This document shows, piece after piece, positions 51,034-58,692 of a stretch of 58,692 nt of DNA. The notes beneath the pieces are model-generated. The model ran no database searches, was not told the origin of the DNA, and saw nothing but the letters and a program-made list of their open reading frames with translations. The translations under genes were made by a program, and so were the position numbers. Numbering within the stretch: position 1 is the first letter of the stretch; the number at the start of each line of letters is the position of its first letter. The stretch comes from Chloroflexota bacterium (GTDB lineage Bacteria > Chloroflexota > Anaerolineae > JAAYEA01), in NCBI GenBank assembly GCA_019873665.1, contig JAIOAV010000016.1, positions 1-58,692 on the forward strand, read 5' to 3'.

Positions 51034-51735
51034 TCAACCGCGCAGGGCCTGCACCTCTCGTTGGTAATAGTCGCACAAGGGGGCCAAAGTGCAGGCGTCA
51101 TGCCGGGGATGGCGCGCTTTGCACACCTGCCGTCCATGTTCGATCATGTTCAGGTGAAAGGTGTAATAGTCCTCCGCTGACAACATCGCCTCTAGCATCT
51201 CGCTCGTCTTGGGCGCAGAGGTCTTGGGCGGGACCAGCCCCAACCGCAGACTGACACGGTGCACGTGCGTGTCCACCGGCATCGCCGGCATCTTCAGGGA
51301 AAAGAGGAGTACGACCGAAGCGGTTTTCGGCCCCACGCCATGCAGGGAGGTCAGCCACGCGCGTGCCTCATCCACCGGCAACTCGCGGAGAGAGCTCAGG
51401 TCAAATGAGCCGCATGTCTCTCGAATGGCGCGCAGCGCGTTCTGGATGCGTGGTGCCTTGATCTCCGATAGCCCTGCAGATCGTATGGTTTCGGCCACTT
51501 CCGTAACCGGCGCTTCGATCACGTCCTGCCAGGAAGGATAGTGTTTGCGGAGCAGCTCGAACGCACGGCCCGAGTTCACATCGCTGGTGTTCTGCGATAG
51601 GATGGTGCCGATCAGCTCGTCCACCGGCGGAAGGCGCGAGACCCAAGCTCGCTCGCCGTACGCCGCGATAAGCGCCTCATGGACGCGGGCGGCTTTTTGC
51701 GCCATCTCGCCGGTGATCTCATCCTCAATAGCCAT
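51034..51735 (-). CDS. nth: endonuclease III-like DNA glycosylase
   Basis: 233 aa. Removes oxidised pyrimidines and nicks the abasic site. Helix-hairpin-helix LHGVGPKTA with the catalytic Lys137, and the catalytic Asp155 in MPVDTHVHR. The C-terminal cluster region is C205-x6-H212-x2-C215-x5-C221: spacing is exactly that of the 4Fe-4S loop, but His replaces the second cysteine. The cluster may be His-ligated or lost. It lies 49 nt after copA and may be read from the copper operon promoter. Confidence 0.9.
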   Translation of the reverse strand: MAIEDEITGEMAQKAARVHEALIAAYGERAWVSRLPPVDELIGTILSQNTSDVNSGRAFELLRKHYPSWQDVIEAPVTEVAETIRSAGLSEIKAPRIQNALRAIRETCGSFDLSSLRELPVDEARAWLTSLHGVGPKTASVVLLFSLKMPAMPVDTHVHRVSLRLGLVPPKTSAPKTSEMLEAMLSAEDYYTFHLNMIEHGRQVCKARHPRHDACTLAPLCDYYQREVQALRG

Positions 51736-51784
51736 CTTCCCTCTCTCGTTCGGCGGGGCCGTGATATGCGGGTTGGGTCAAGGC

Positions 51785-54241
51785 TCAGGCAGATGTTGCT
51801 TTGAAGCCGCGCAGACGGAGGCTGTTGGTCACGACGAATATCGAGCTGAATGCCATCGCACCGGCAGCAATCGCTGGATTGAGCAGCAGGCCAAAGAAAG
51901 GATAGAGCACGCCGGCGGCGATCGGAATCCCTAGCACATTGTAGGCAAACGCCCAGAAGAGGTTGCCGCGAATCGTGCGCATGGTGGCTTTGGACAGGCC
52001 GATCGCTGTAACGATGCCGCTCAAATCGCCGCTGATCAGTGTGATATCCGCTGCTTCAATCGCCACATCTGTGCCGGTGCCGATGGCGATGCCGACGTCA
52101 GCCTGCGCTAGCGCCGGTGCATCGTTGATGCCATCGCCCACCATTGCCACGATCAGGCCCTCGTTTTGCAGGCGCTTGATCTGGTTCGCTTTGTCCTCCG
52201 GCAAAACCTCCGCCAGAACGCGGTCAATGCCCGCTTGGCGGGCGATCGCTTCGGCGGTACGGCGGTTGTCGCCTGTAATCATCAGGACCTGTAGGCCCAT
52301 CTCGTGCAGCCTGGCCACGGCACGCTGCGAGTTTGGCTTGAGCGTGTCGGCCACGGCGATGATGCCTATCACCTGGCCGTCCACTGCCACGAACATCGGC
52401 GTCTTGCCGGTATCGGAAAGCGCCGCCGCCCGTTCTGCCCAACCGGCCGTGGGGATCTCCTGCTCCTCCATCAGCTTGATATTGCCGAGCATTACCTGAT
52501 GGCCCTCGACCAGCCCGACGACACCGTGTCCGGGAAGCGCCTCAAAGTCAGTCGGCATGACAAGCTCGACCCCTTGCGTTGCAGCGTGCTGCACGATCGC
52601 CTCGGCCAGCGGGTGCTCGCTTCCCTTCTCCAGTGAGGCAGCGAGCCGCAGCACATCGGCAGCGGCATGGTCCTCGGCGACCAGAAGATCGGTCACCGTC
52701 GGCTTGCCCTGGGTCAACGTGCCGGTCTTGTCCAGCACGATGGCCTGCACGCTGTGCGCCTTTTCCAGCGCTTCAGCCCCGCGGATGAGGATGCCATTCT
52801 CTGCGCCGCGACCTGTGCCTACCATGATCGCTGTAGGAGTGGCCAACCCCAACGAGCAGGGGCAGGCGATGATCAACACCGCCACAAAGTTGACCAACGC
52901 GAAAGTAAAGCGGGGCTGCGGCCCCACAAGCATCCAGATGGCAAAGGTAACTAACGCAATGCCGATCACTACCGGCACAAACACCGCGGCCACCTGATCC
53001 GCCAGCCGCTGGATTGGCGCTTTGGAGCCTTGCGCTTCTTCCACCAGGCGAATGATCTGCGCCAATGCCGTATCGCGACCGACCTTGGTGGCAACAAAGC
53101 GAAAAGCGCCGGTGCGGTTGATTGTGCCGCCGATCACCTCGCTGCCGACGGTTTTTTCGACGGGCAGGCTTTCGCCGGTGATCATGGATTCGTCCACCGA
53201 GGAGTGCCCCTCGCGCACCACGCCATCCACCGGAATCCTGTCACCGGGCCGCACGACGACGATGTCGCCAACGACTACCTCTGCAATGGGGATATCCAGT
53301 TCAGTGTCGTTGCGGATCACGCGTGCCGTCTTGGGCTGTAGTCCGATCAGACGCCGGATCGCCTCGCTGGTGCGCCCCTTGGCTCGCGCCTCCAGATAGC
53401 GTCCCAGCAGGATCAGCGCGATGATCGTTACCGCTGTGTCATAATAGACGTGCGGCTCCAGGCCCGCGCCCGTGAAAAAGCCCGGGAAAAAGGTGACCCC
53501 CACGCTATAGAGGTACGCCGCCGTCGTGCCCACCGCGATCAGCGTGTCCATGTTGGCAGTGAGATGTTTGGCTGCCGCCCAGGCGGGCCGATAGAACTGC
53601 CAACCGGCCCAGAACTGGATCGGTGTGGCCAGCGCAAAGAGGATGTAAAACATCGTCTGGTGCGGAGTATGCCGCAGGAAAGGGAACAAGTGCGGCATGC
53701 TGCCGATCATCACCACCACAGCCACGGCCAGACTGACGATCAGCTTGACGCGCAACTGGCTGATCTCTTGCTGCCGCGCCATTTGCTCGCGATCCATGCC
53801 CGATTCGCCGGCCTCTCCGGCGTCTTCCAGGACATCATAGCCGGCATCGCGGATGACCCGGCGCAGCTCGTCCACGCTGACCCGATCCGGCAGATAAACG
53901 ACAGACGCCGTCTCGTTGGCGAAATTCACATTGGCGCACACTACTGCCGGGTGGCGGCGCAGGGCACGCTCCACAGTTGCCACGCAAGACGCGCACGTCA
54001 TGCCGACAACTCTCAGCATCGTCTTGGCAGAAGGCACCTCATATCCCGCCTCGCGGATGACATCCACCAGACACTGGCCATCCGTTGCGGCAGGATCGTA
54101 GAGGATCGTCGCTCTCTCGTTCGCGAAATTGACGTTCGCCTCGATGACCCCTGGCGTCCGGCGTAGCGTTCGCTCCACCGTCGCCACGCACGAGGCGCAG
54201 GTCATGCCGATCACCGGCAAGGTTATCTCTTTGGTGGCCAT
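51785..54241 (-). CDS. copA: copper-translocating P1B-type ATPase
   Basis: 818 aa. Two N-terminal metal-binding HMA domains with GMTCASC (C15/C18 and C83/C86), eight membrane helices, the transmembrane metal motif CPC in [13 protein letters not shown], the phosphorylation site DKTGTLT, TGDN, and [18 protein letters not shown]. The CPC with the downstream asparagine- and serine-containing helices ([24 protein letters not shown]) is the Cu(I) export type (P1B-1). Exports Cu+ from the cytoplasm. Downstream of csoR and copZ in the same unit; the ribosome site is weak. Confidence 0.95.
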   Translation of the reverse strand: MATKEITLPVIGMTCASCVATVERTLRRTPGVIEANVNFANERATILYDPAATDGQCLVDVIREAGYEVPSAKTMLRVVGMTCASCVATVERALRRHPAVVCANVNFANETASVVYLPDRVSVDELRRVIRDAGYDVLEDAGEAGESGMDREQMARQQEISQLRVKLIVSLAVAVVVMIGSMPHLFPFLRHTPHQTMFYILFALATPIQFWAGWQFYRPAWAAAKHLTANMDTLIAVGTTAAYLYSVGVTFFPGFFTGAGLEPHVYYDTAVTIIALILLGRYLEARAKGRTSEAIRRLIGLQPKTARVIRNDTELDIPIAEVVVGDIVVVRPGDRIPVDGVVREGHSSVDESMITGESLPVEKTVGSEVIGGTINRTGAFRFVATKVGRDTALAQIIRLVEEAQGSKAPIQRLADQVAAVFVPVVIGIALVTFAIWMLVGPQPRFTFALVNFVAVLIIACPCSLGLATPTAIMVGTGRGAENGILIRGAEALEKAHSVQAIVLDKTGTLTQGKPTVTDLLVAEDHAAADVLRLAASLEKGSEHPLAEAIVQHAATQGVELVMPTDFEALPGHGVVGLVEGHQVMLGNIKLMEEQEIPTAGWAERAAALSDTGKTPMFVAVDGQVIGIIAVADTLKPNSQRAVARLHEMGLQVLMITGDNRRTAEAIARQAGIDRVLAEVLPEDKANQIKRLQNEGLIVAMVGDGINDAPALAQADVGIAIGTGTDVAIEAADITLISGDLSGIVTAIGLSKATMRTIRGNLFWAFAYNVLGIPIAAGVLYPFFGLLLNPAIAAGAMAFSSIFVVTNSLRLRGFKATSA

Positions 54242-54314
54242 CGTGCCACCACCTTTCTTATTCTACAGGCAGCGGGCGAGCAGGAAACGGTGCGCTTCCC
54301 GCTCGCCGCGTTTC

Positions 54315-54524
54315 TCAGACTTCTTTGGCGATCGGATAGCCGATCTCTGTCATCAGCTCCTTAACCTTGGGCAAGAGATCCTCCGACGACAGAGTTACAG
54401 TCACCTGTTTGGTCTGCGGATCTCCCTCCACTTTGCCGACGCCCGAGATCGCGCTCAGCTCTCGTTTGATGGTCATCACGCAGTGCTGGCAGGAAATCGC
54501 TGGCACGAAAAAGGTCTTGGTCAT
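54315..54524 (-). CDS. copZ: copper chaperone, CopZ-like HMA protein
   Basis: 69 aa, a single heavy-metal-associated domain. The Cu(I) ligands are C12 and C15 in ISCQHCV, where the Met-x-Cys of most HMA domains is Ile-Ser-Cys. It should ferry Cu+ to CopA. The ATG at 54524 has AAGGAG 10 nt upstream; the open frame upstream of it is not HMA-like and overlaps csoR. Confidence 0.9.
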   Translation of the reverse strand: MTKTFFVPAISCQHCVMTIKRELSAISGVGKVEGDPQTKQVTVTLSSEDLLPKVKELMTEIGYPIAKEV

Positions 54525-54540
54525 GGCTCGCTCCTTGTTG

Positions 54541-54819
54541 CTAAATGCGATCGATGAGATGATAGACATCCATGAGCTCCTCGATGACGCACGTGCGCTC
54601 CTCTTCGTTCTCGCTGCGCAGCGCGCGGGTGACGCATGTCTGTAGATGATTCTCCAGGATGGTTGCGTCTACCTTCTGCAGGGCCTTTTGCACCGCCCGC
54701 GTCTGTTTTAGGATGTCAACACAATAGCGATCCTCTTCCACCATGCGCTGGATCCCACGCAGGTGTCCTTCAATGGCTTTGAGTCGCTGCAAGATGTCTT
54801 TTTTCTCTGCTTCGCGCAT
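54541..54819 (-). CDS. csoR: CsoR-type copper-sensing repressor
   Basis: 92 aa, all-helical DUF156 repressor. The Cu(I) site residues of CsoR are all present: C33, H58 and C62 (RYCVDIL, ENHLQTC), which distinguishes it from RcnR and FrmR. Cu(I) binding should release it from the GC-rich palindrome at 54832-54858, directly upstream of its own gene, giving copper-induced expression of csoR, copZ, copA and possibly nth. Confidence 0.92.
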   Translation of the reverse strand: MREAEKKDILQRLKAIEGHLRGIQRMVEEDRYCVDILKQTRAVQKALQKVDATILENHLQTCVTRALRSENEEERTCVIEELMDVYHLIDRI

Positions 54820-54831
54820 TTTTATCTCCCT

Positions 54832-54858
54832 GTACCCCTCCCCATGGGGGAGGGGTAC
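54832..54858. promoter_or_regulatory. CsoR-type operator
   Basis: GTACCCCTCCCC at 54832-54843, a 3-bp centre, and its exact reverse complement at 54847-54858. The TACCCC...GGGGTA form is the known CsoR box. It lies just downstream of the expected transcript start. Confidence 0.85.
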
Positions 54859-54870
54859 GTCCCTGTCAGC

Positions 54871-54899
54871 AATATAGCATGATCCCGCGCCCTTGTCAA
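54871..54899 (-). promoter_or_regulatory. promoter of the csoR-copZ-copA operon
   Basis: Minus strand: TTGACA (54899-54894), 17-bp spacer ending in TGC, TATATT (54876-54871). Confidence 0.88.
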
Positions 54900-55013
54900 G
54901 CGTTTTAACGCATTTCTTACGGCAGACATCTTGGGGAAGCGTGCGGCCAGAAGGTTATCACAGCCGGGTGGAGACGAAATGCGCTAGGGCAACGGACGCG
55001 GTGGCGGAGGAAG

Positions 55014-56339
55014 CTAGAGGTAATCCTTCAGCTTGCGGCTGCGTGTGGGATGCCGCAGCTTCTGCAGCGCCCTGGACTCGATCTGCCGCACGCGCTCGCG
55101 GGTTACGCCGAACTTTTCGCCGACCTCTTCCAGCGTGCGCGCCCGGCCATCTTCCAGCCCGTAACGCAGTTTGAGGACAAGTCGCTCCCGGCGCGTCAGC
55201 GAGTTGAGGATTTGATCCATCTCCTCACGGAGGAGTTGCAGCGTGGCAGCGTCTGCAGGCCCGATCACCGACTCGTCTTCGATAAAGTCTCCCAATGAGT
55301 TGTTGTCATCCGCGCCAAGCGGCGTCTCTAGCGACATCGGCTCCTGCGCGATATGCGCCAGCCGACTTACCTTGACGATCGCCTTGGCCAGTCTGCCGCG
55401 CAGATCTGCGTCCAGCGGCTTGCTTTCTGCCCTTGCTGCGCGGATCGCTTGCTGGTCGGCCGTAGAGAGGATATCCATCTGCAGCGCCAGTTCCTCGGCT
55501 GTTGCTTCGCGGCCCAACTCCTGATATAGCTCGCGGGAGACGCGCATCAGGCGATTGATGGACTCGACCATATGGACAGGGACGCGGATCGTGCGCGCCT
55601 GATCCGCCAGTGCCCGGCTGATCGCCTGACGGATCCACCACGTCGCATAAGTGCTGAATTTGAAGCCCTTGCGATGATCGAATTTCTTGACAGCGCGCAG
55701 GAGTCCCACATTCCCTTCCTGGATGAGGTCCAGGAACGACATGCCGCGCCCGACATAGCGCTTGGCGACGCTGACTACCAGGCGCAGGTTGGCCTCGGCG
55801 AGACGTCGTTGAGCCACCTCGCCCTGCTGGCTGTCCAGCTCCAAGATGCTGCGTTGCTCTATGTCCAGGTCATCGCGATCGAGCTGCTCCATCGAGATCA
55901 GTCCGCGCATGATCGTCTCCGATAGGCGGTTCTCTTCCGCTGGCGTCAGCAACGGCACGCGGCCGATCTCGCGCAGGTACATGCGGACGGGGTCATCTAG
56001 GCTGTCGCGTCCGGCGGGCGCGAGTGATGGCTGCGTTGTCATGGAGTCTGAGGCGCGTTGATCCCCTTCCCCATCCTCGGTTTCGAGAATGGCGATCCCC
56101 ATCTCGAGAAACGCGCTGTACAAGGCGTTCAGTTCCGGGGCATCTGGCTCGATATCTACAAAGACAGCCATGATGTCGCGCTGGGTGATGAACTTTTGCC
56201 GGATCCCCTTGGCGAGGAGAAGCTCTATCGCCGCCTCCTGCTCCTCGGTCAGCTCTTCCTCCTCCAACTCAAGGTCGTCGAGGTATGTGGCTTCGCTTGG
56301 CAGCTTGCTCTCCGGGGCTGCCTGTATCCCATCCACCAT
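55014..56339 (-). CDS. rpoD: primary RNA polymerase sigma factor
   Basis: 441 aa. Region 1.1-like acidic N-terminus, region 1.2 [18 protein letters not shown], region 2 [15 protein letters not shown]...[39 protein letters not shown] (core binding and -10 reading), region 3, and region 4 with [15 protein letters not shown] and [20 protein letters not shown] (-35 reading). The complete set marks the housekeeping sigma-70, matching the TTGACA/TATAAT promoters of this window. It follows dnaG by 98 nt, the common dnaG-rpoD order. Confidence 0.97.
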   Translation of the reverse strand: MVDGIQAAPESKLPSEATYLDDLELEEEELTEEQEAAIELLLAKGIRQKFITQRDIMAVFVDIEPDAPELNALYSAFLEMGIAILETEDGEGDQRASDSMTTQPSLAPAGRDSLDDPVRMYLREIGRVPLLTPAEENRLSETIMRGLISMEQLDRDDLDIEQRSILELDSQQGEVAQRRLAEANLRLVVSVAKRYVGRGMSFLDLIQEGNVGLLRAVKKFDHRKGFKFSTYATWWIRQAISRALADQARTIRVPVHMVESINRLMRVSRELYQELGREATAEELALQMDILSTADQQAIRAARAESKPLDADLRGRLAKAIVKVSRLAHIAQEPMSLETPLGADDNNSLGDFIEDESVIGPADAATLQLLREEMDQILNSLTRRERLVLKLRYGLEDGRARTLEEVGEKFGVTRERVRQIESRALQKLRHPTRSRKLKDYL

Positions 56340-56437
56340 CTGTCTACATCCTTCCGCTCGAGTCCTGCACCGCGCCTCCGAGGCTCAATTGCTCTAGGAC
56401 AAGGGACACGACGAGCATTCAGCTCCTGCGCTATCCA

Positions 56438-58351
56438 TTAGGGGGGCACAGGGGCTTCGCGCTGTCGGTAGCCTAATAACGTCAGTTTGCTCAGGGCGTC
56501 ATCCAGGCGCGCCCTTTGTTGAATGCAGTGCGTAATGAGAGACATCCAGCGTGTCGTCGCTTCGGCATCGCCATCGCGTTGCGCATCTTCGCTGAGATAC
56601 CGCAATTCTACCAGCCGTTCCTCCAGGCGCAACTTGCGCAGCAAGATCGCACACCGGCTGGCGTCTATGGGCAGGTTAGGCTCTGGCAACATGGCGATGT
56701 GTGCTTGGAACTCCTGCCACTCGCGATAAAGATCGCCCTCCGACGACTCGGTATAAGCCTGCATGTCTGCGATCGAGAACGACTCGTCCGTTGTCCGTGT
56801 GGCCAGTAACGCAAAGATCTCCTGATATTCCGGTGGTCCAAAGTCGGCCCGTTGTAGCGGCTCTAGCGCCAGCCGCGCGAGGACCGAGTCCGTCGTGTGG
56901 AGGAGGCTGGGCCGGTGCATCAGGAGAAAGAGCAGATACTTTTCCACACCTAGATTTAGGCCTGGAAATCCTGAAAACCGCCCTTCCTTTCGCGCCGGTG
57001 ATGTCGCACGCGGGCGCTCTGTCTTGTGGATCGTCGCCGCCAGCGTCCGCTCGTCAACCTTGACCAGGCGCGCCAGCTCTTGAATATAGTGTGCTCGTTC
57101 CGCGGGATTGCCAATGGCGGCGATCACCGGCTGCAGGCGGTTGACTGCCTCCGCTTTGCCTTTGGGCGATTGCAGGTCGAGATCTGCGGTCATGGCGCGG
57201 AAATAGTAAGCGACGACCGGGAGCGCCTCTTGCACCAGCCTCTCCCATGCGACCCGATCCTCGCGTATCACCTCGTCGGGGTCCTTGCCCGGGGGCAGCG
57301 TGATGATGCGCAGCTCGGCGTCGAGTTGCGTCTCGTATTGCACCAGTCCCTTCCACGTCGGTATCGGGATGACGTGGCTGTCCATGACCTGTTGCGCCGT
57401 CTCTAGGCCGCGCAGTGTGCCCTTGTCGCCGGCTGCGTCAGCATCCAGCGCCAGCGCGATTCGCTTGGTCAGCCTCTTGAGCACGCTCAGGTGCTCCGCC
57501 GTCAGCGCTGTCCCGAGCGACGCCACAACGTTCTTGAGGCCGTACTGATGTGCCATCAGCACATCCATGTATCCTTCGACGATGATCGCCAGACCCTGCT
57601 CGCGGATGGCATCTCGCGCTAGGTCAATTCCATACAGGAGGCTGCTTTTGTCAAATACGACGGTCTGCGGCGAGTTCAGATACTTGGGCAGGCTATCGTC
57701 CAGGACGCGACCGCCAAAGCCGATGACGCGACCGCGCATGTCACGGATGGGAAAGATCAAGCGCCCGCGGAAGCGGTCGTAGTTCCCGCCGGTATCGCGC
57801 TCGATGAGCAGACCAGCCGCGACGAGATCTGCCGCCTGATAGCCGCGTGAGGTCAGGTGCTGCTCTGTGGCGTGCCAGTCGTCCAACGCGTATCCCAACT
57901 GGAAGGCCTGGATCGTCTGCTGGCTGATACCACGCCGCGCCAGGTAGGCGCGTGCCCTTTCGCCTTCACTGGATTCCAGCAGCAGGCGATGGAAATAGGC
58001 GGCGGCGGCTTCGTTGATCTCCAGGACAAGCTGTTTGGCGCGATCGGCTGCCGCCTCTCTCTCGCTGGGTGGGCGCAGGCTGATGCCGGCCCGCTGTGCG
58101 AGGCGCTGCAACGCCTCCGGGAAAGTCAGGTTTTCGCGCCGCATGACAAAGCTCAGGACGTCGCCACCGGTTCCGCATGCGCCAAAGCAATGCCAGCTTT
58201 GCGAATCGGGAAAGACGACAAAGGAGGGGGTCTTTTCGATATGAAATGGACAGAGGCCCTGGTAGTTTCGCCCCACCTTTCTCAGCGGGACGTACTGCGA
58301 TACCAGTTCGACGATGTCCACCCTTTCTTTGATCTGATCTACAACCGTCAT
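56438..58351 (-). CDS. dnaG: DNA primase
   Basis: 637 aa. Makes RNA primers at the replication fork. The N-terminal zinc finger is C34-x2-H37-x17-C55-x3-C59 (CPFH...CFGACG), with one residue more between the last two cysteines than in E. coli. The Toprim core follows (AIIVEGYMDVLMAHQYGLKNVVASLGTAL, ALDADAAGDKGT), then a C-terminal helical helicase-interaction region. The ATG at 58351 fits the family start (DQIKERVDIVELVSQY); the ribosome site is weak. Confidence 0.96.
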   Translation of the reverse strand: MTVVDQIKERVDIVELVSQYVPLRKVGRNYQGLCPFHIEKTPSFVVFPDSQSWHCFGACGTGGDVLSFVMRRENLTFPEALQRLAQRAGISLRPPSEREAAADRAKQLVLEINEAAAAYFHRLLLESSEGERARAYLARRGISQQTIQAFQLGYALDDWHATEQHLTSRGYQAADLVAAGLLIERDTGGNYDRFRGRLIFPIRDMRGRVIGFGGRVLDDSLPKYLNSPQTVVFDKSSLLYGIDLARDAIREQGLAIIVEGYMDVLMAHQYGLKNVVASLGTALTAEHLSVLKRLTKRIALALDADAAGDKGTLRGLETAQQVMDSHVIPIPTWKGLVQYETQLDAELRIITLPPGKDPDEVIREDRVAWERLVQEALPVVAYYFRAMTADLDLQSPKGKAEAVNRLQPVIAAIGNPAERAHYIQELARLVKVDERTLAATIHKTERPRATSPARKEGRFSGFPGLNLGVEKYLLFLLMHRPSLLHTTDSVLARLALEPLQRADFGPPEYQEIFALLATRTTDESFSIADMQAYTESSEGDLYREWQEFQAHIAMLPEPNLPIDASRCAILLRKLRLEERLVELRYLSEDAQRDGDAEATTRWMSLITHCIQQRARLDDALSKLTLLGYRQREAPVPP

Positions 58352-58361
58352 CGCTTTTTCT

Positions 58362-58692
58362 CTAGGGGAGGGATCGCCAGATTTCCAGCGAGGCGCGCTC
58401 CCGATCGACGACAATAATGGTCTGCCCGATCCGATCCACGACCAGATCGGGATACATTACTCCGGTTTCCGCCTGGACCGTGTACAGGAGTTGGCCGCTT
58501 TCCGGCTGCAACGCCAGCCAAGCCACGCCATTCATCACATAGAGATGATCGGCCACGGGATCAAAGGCCAGGCCATAAGCGCCGACCAGTGGATATGAAT
58601 CGCGCCCCGGCATGATCTGAGAGGTGGTGAAGGGCGCTTTGAGGATGGCTACAGCGTGAGATGTCGGCGAGATCGCGTAAGCAACATAGAAG
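58362..58692 (-). CDS. C-terminal part of a beta-propeller-like protein (cut by window end)
   Basis: The reading frame is open to the last base of the window, so the gene begins outside. The 109 visible residues show repeats of the form YGLAFDPVADHLYVMN and LVVDRIGQTIIVVDRE, typical of YVTN/NHL/WD40-like beta-propeller blades. Function unknown. It ends 10 nt before the dnaG start on the same strand, so it is probably co-transcribed with dnaG and rpoD. Confidence 0.6.
   Translation of the reverse strand, partial: FYVAYAISPTSHAVAILKAPFTTSQIMPGRDSYPLVGAYGLAFDPVADHLYVMNGVAWLALQPESGQLLYTVQAETGVMYPDLVVDRIGQTIIVVDRERASLEIWRSLP

Overview
The window is about 60% G+C and reads as a chromosomal segment of a Chloroflexota bacterium (Anaerolineae or Caldilineae-like; the class cannot be fixed from sequence alone). 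The pointers are secreted proteins with long Thr/Pro/Ala linkers, a retropepsin-DUF5678 pair, YvcK with an N-terminal membrane anchor, a C-x3-C DnaG zinc finger, and many housekeeping genes scattered on both strands in short operons. No tRNA, rRNA, CRISPR array, insertion sequence or prophage was seen. Promoters are easy to read: about fifteen have TTGACA/16-17 bp/TATAAT-like elements, several with an extended TGC-TATAAT, and they correct several start codons.

Layout. 1-5.7 kb (+): TPR protein, triosephosphate isomerase, M50-like membrane protease, then AmrS radical SAM enzyme with a THEP1 NTPase. 5.75-7.9 kb (-): coiled-coil membrane protein, 90-aa protein, M20 amidohydrolase. 8.2-12.2 kb (+): palindromic repeat, rpiA, secreted GH5-like hydrolase, then cytidylate-kinase-like / nuclease-fold-like / HPRT genes. 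12.1-12.6 kb (-): a promoter-driven, terminator-ended RNA of about 460 nt without an ORF, closed by a 10-bp end-to-end helix and rich in GNRA hairpins. 12.7-17.8 kb (-): lipoprotein, PA14 protein, retropepsin/DUF5678 pair, UxuA-like protein. 18-19 kb (+): SagB-type oxidoreductase with a DsrE-like protein. 19.1-23.2 kb (-): marR plus a heterodimeric ABC exporter.

23.4-33.3 kb: PAP2 phosphatase; divergent glnE/glnA with a shared palindrome, GlnE carrying GlnD-like ACT domains between its two transferase halves; then a GAF-rich histidine kinase with a double-receiver LuxR-type regulator. 33.4-38.8 kb (-): glutaredoxin-thioredoxin reductase fusion, and a SAM-I riboswitch operon (Cys/Met PLP enzyme, aspartokinase, HAD-like protein). 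38.9-44.7 kb (+): a four-gene redox cassette (Tat-lipoprotein DUF362, NapH/NapG-like polyferredoxin, aldehyde:ferredoxin oxidoreductase-like enzyme, second Tat-lipoprotein DUF362). 44.8-48.2 kb (-): membrane histidine kinase overlapping a LysM protein. 48.4-51 kb (+): YvcK and a GT4 glycosyltransferase. 51-54.9 kb (-): csoR-copZ-copA-nth with a CsoR-type operator. 55-58.7 kb (-): partial beta-propeller, dnaG, rpoD.

The best candidates for undescribed biology are the structured RNA at 12137-12600, the DUF362/AOR cassette, and the ACT-containing GlnE with its divergent glnA operator. All functions are inferred from sequence patterns read by eye; no database search was possible.
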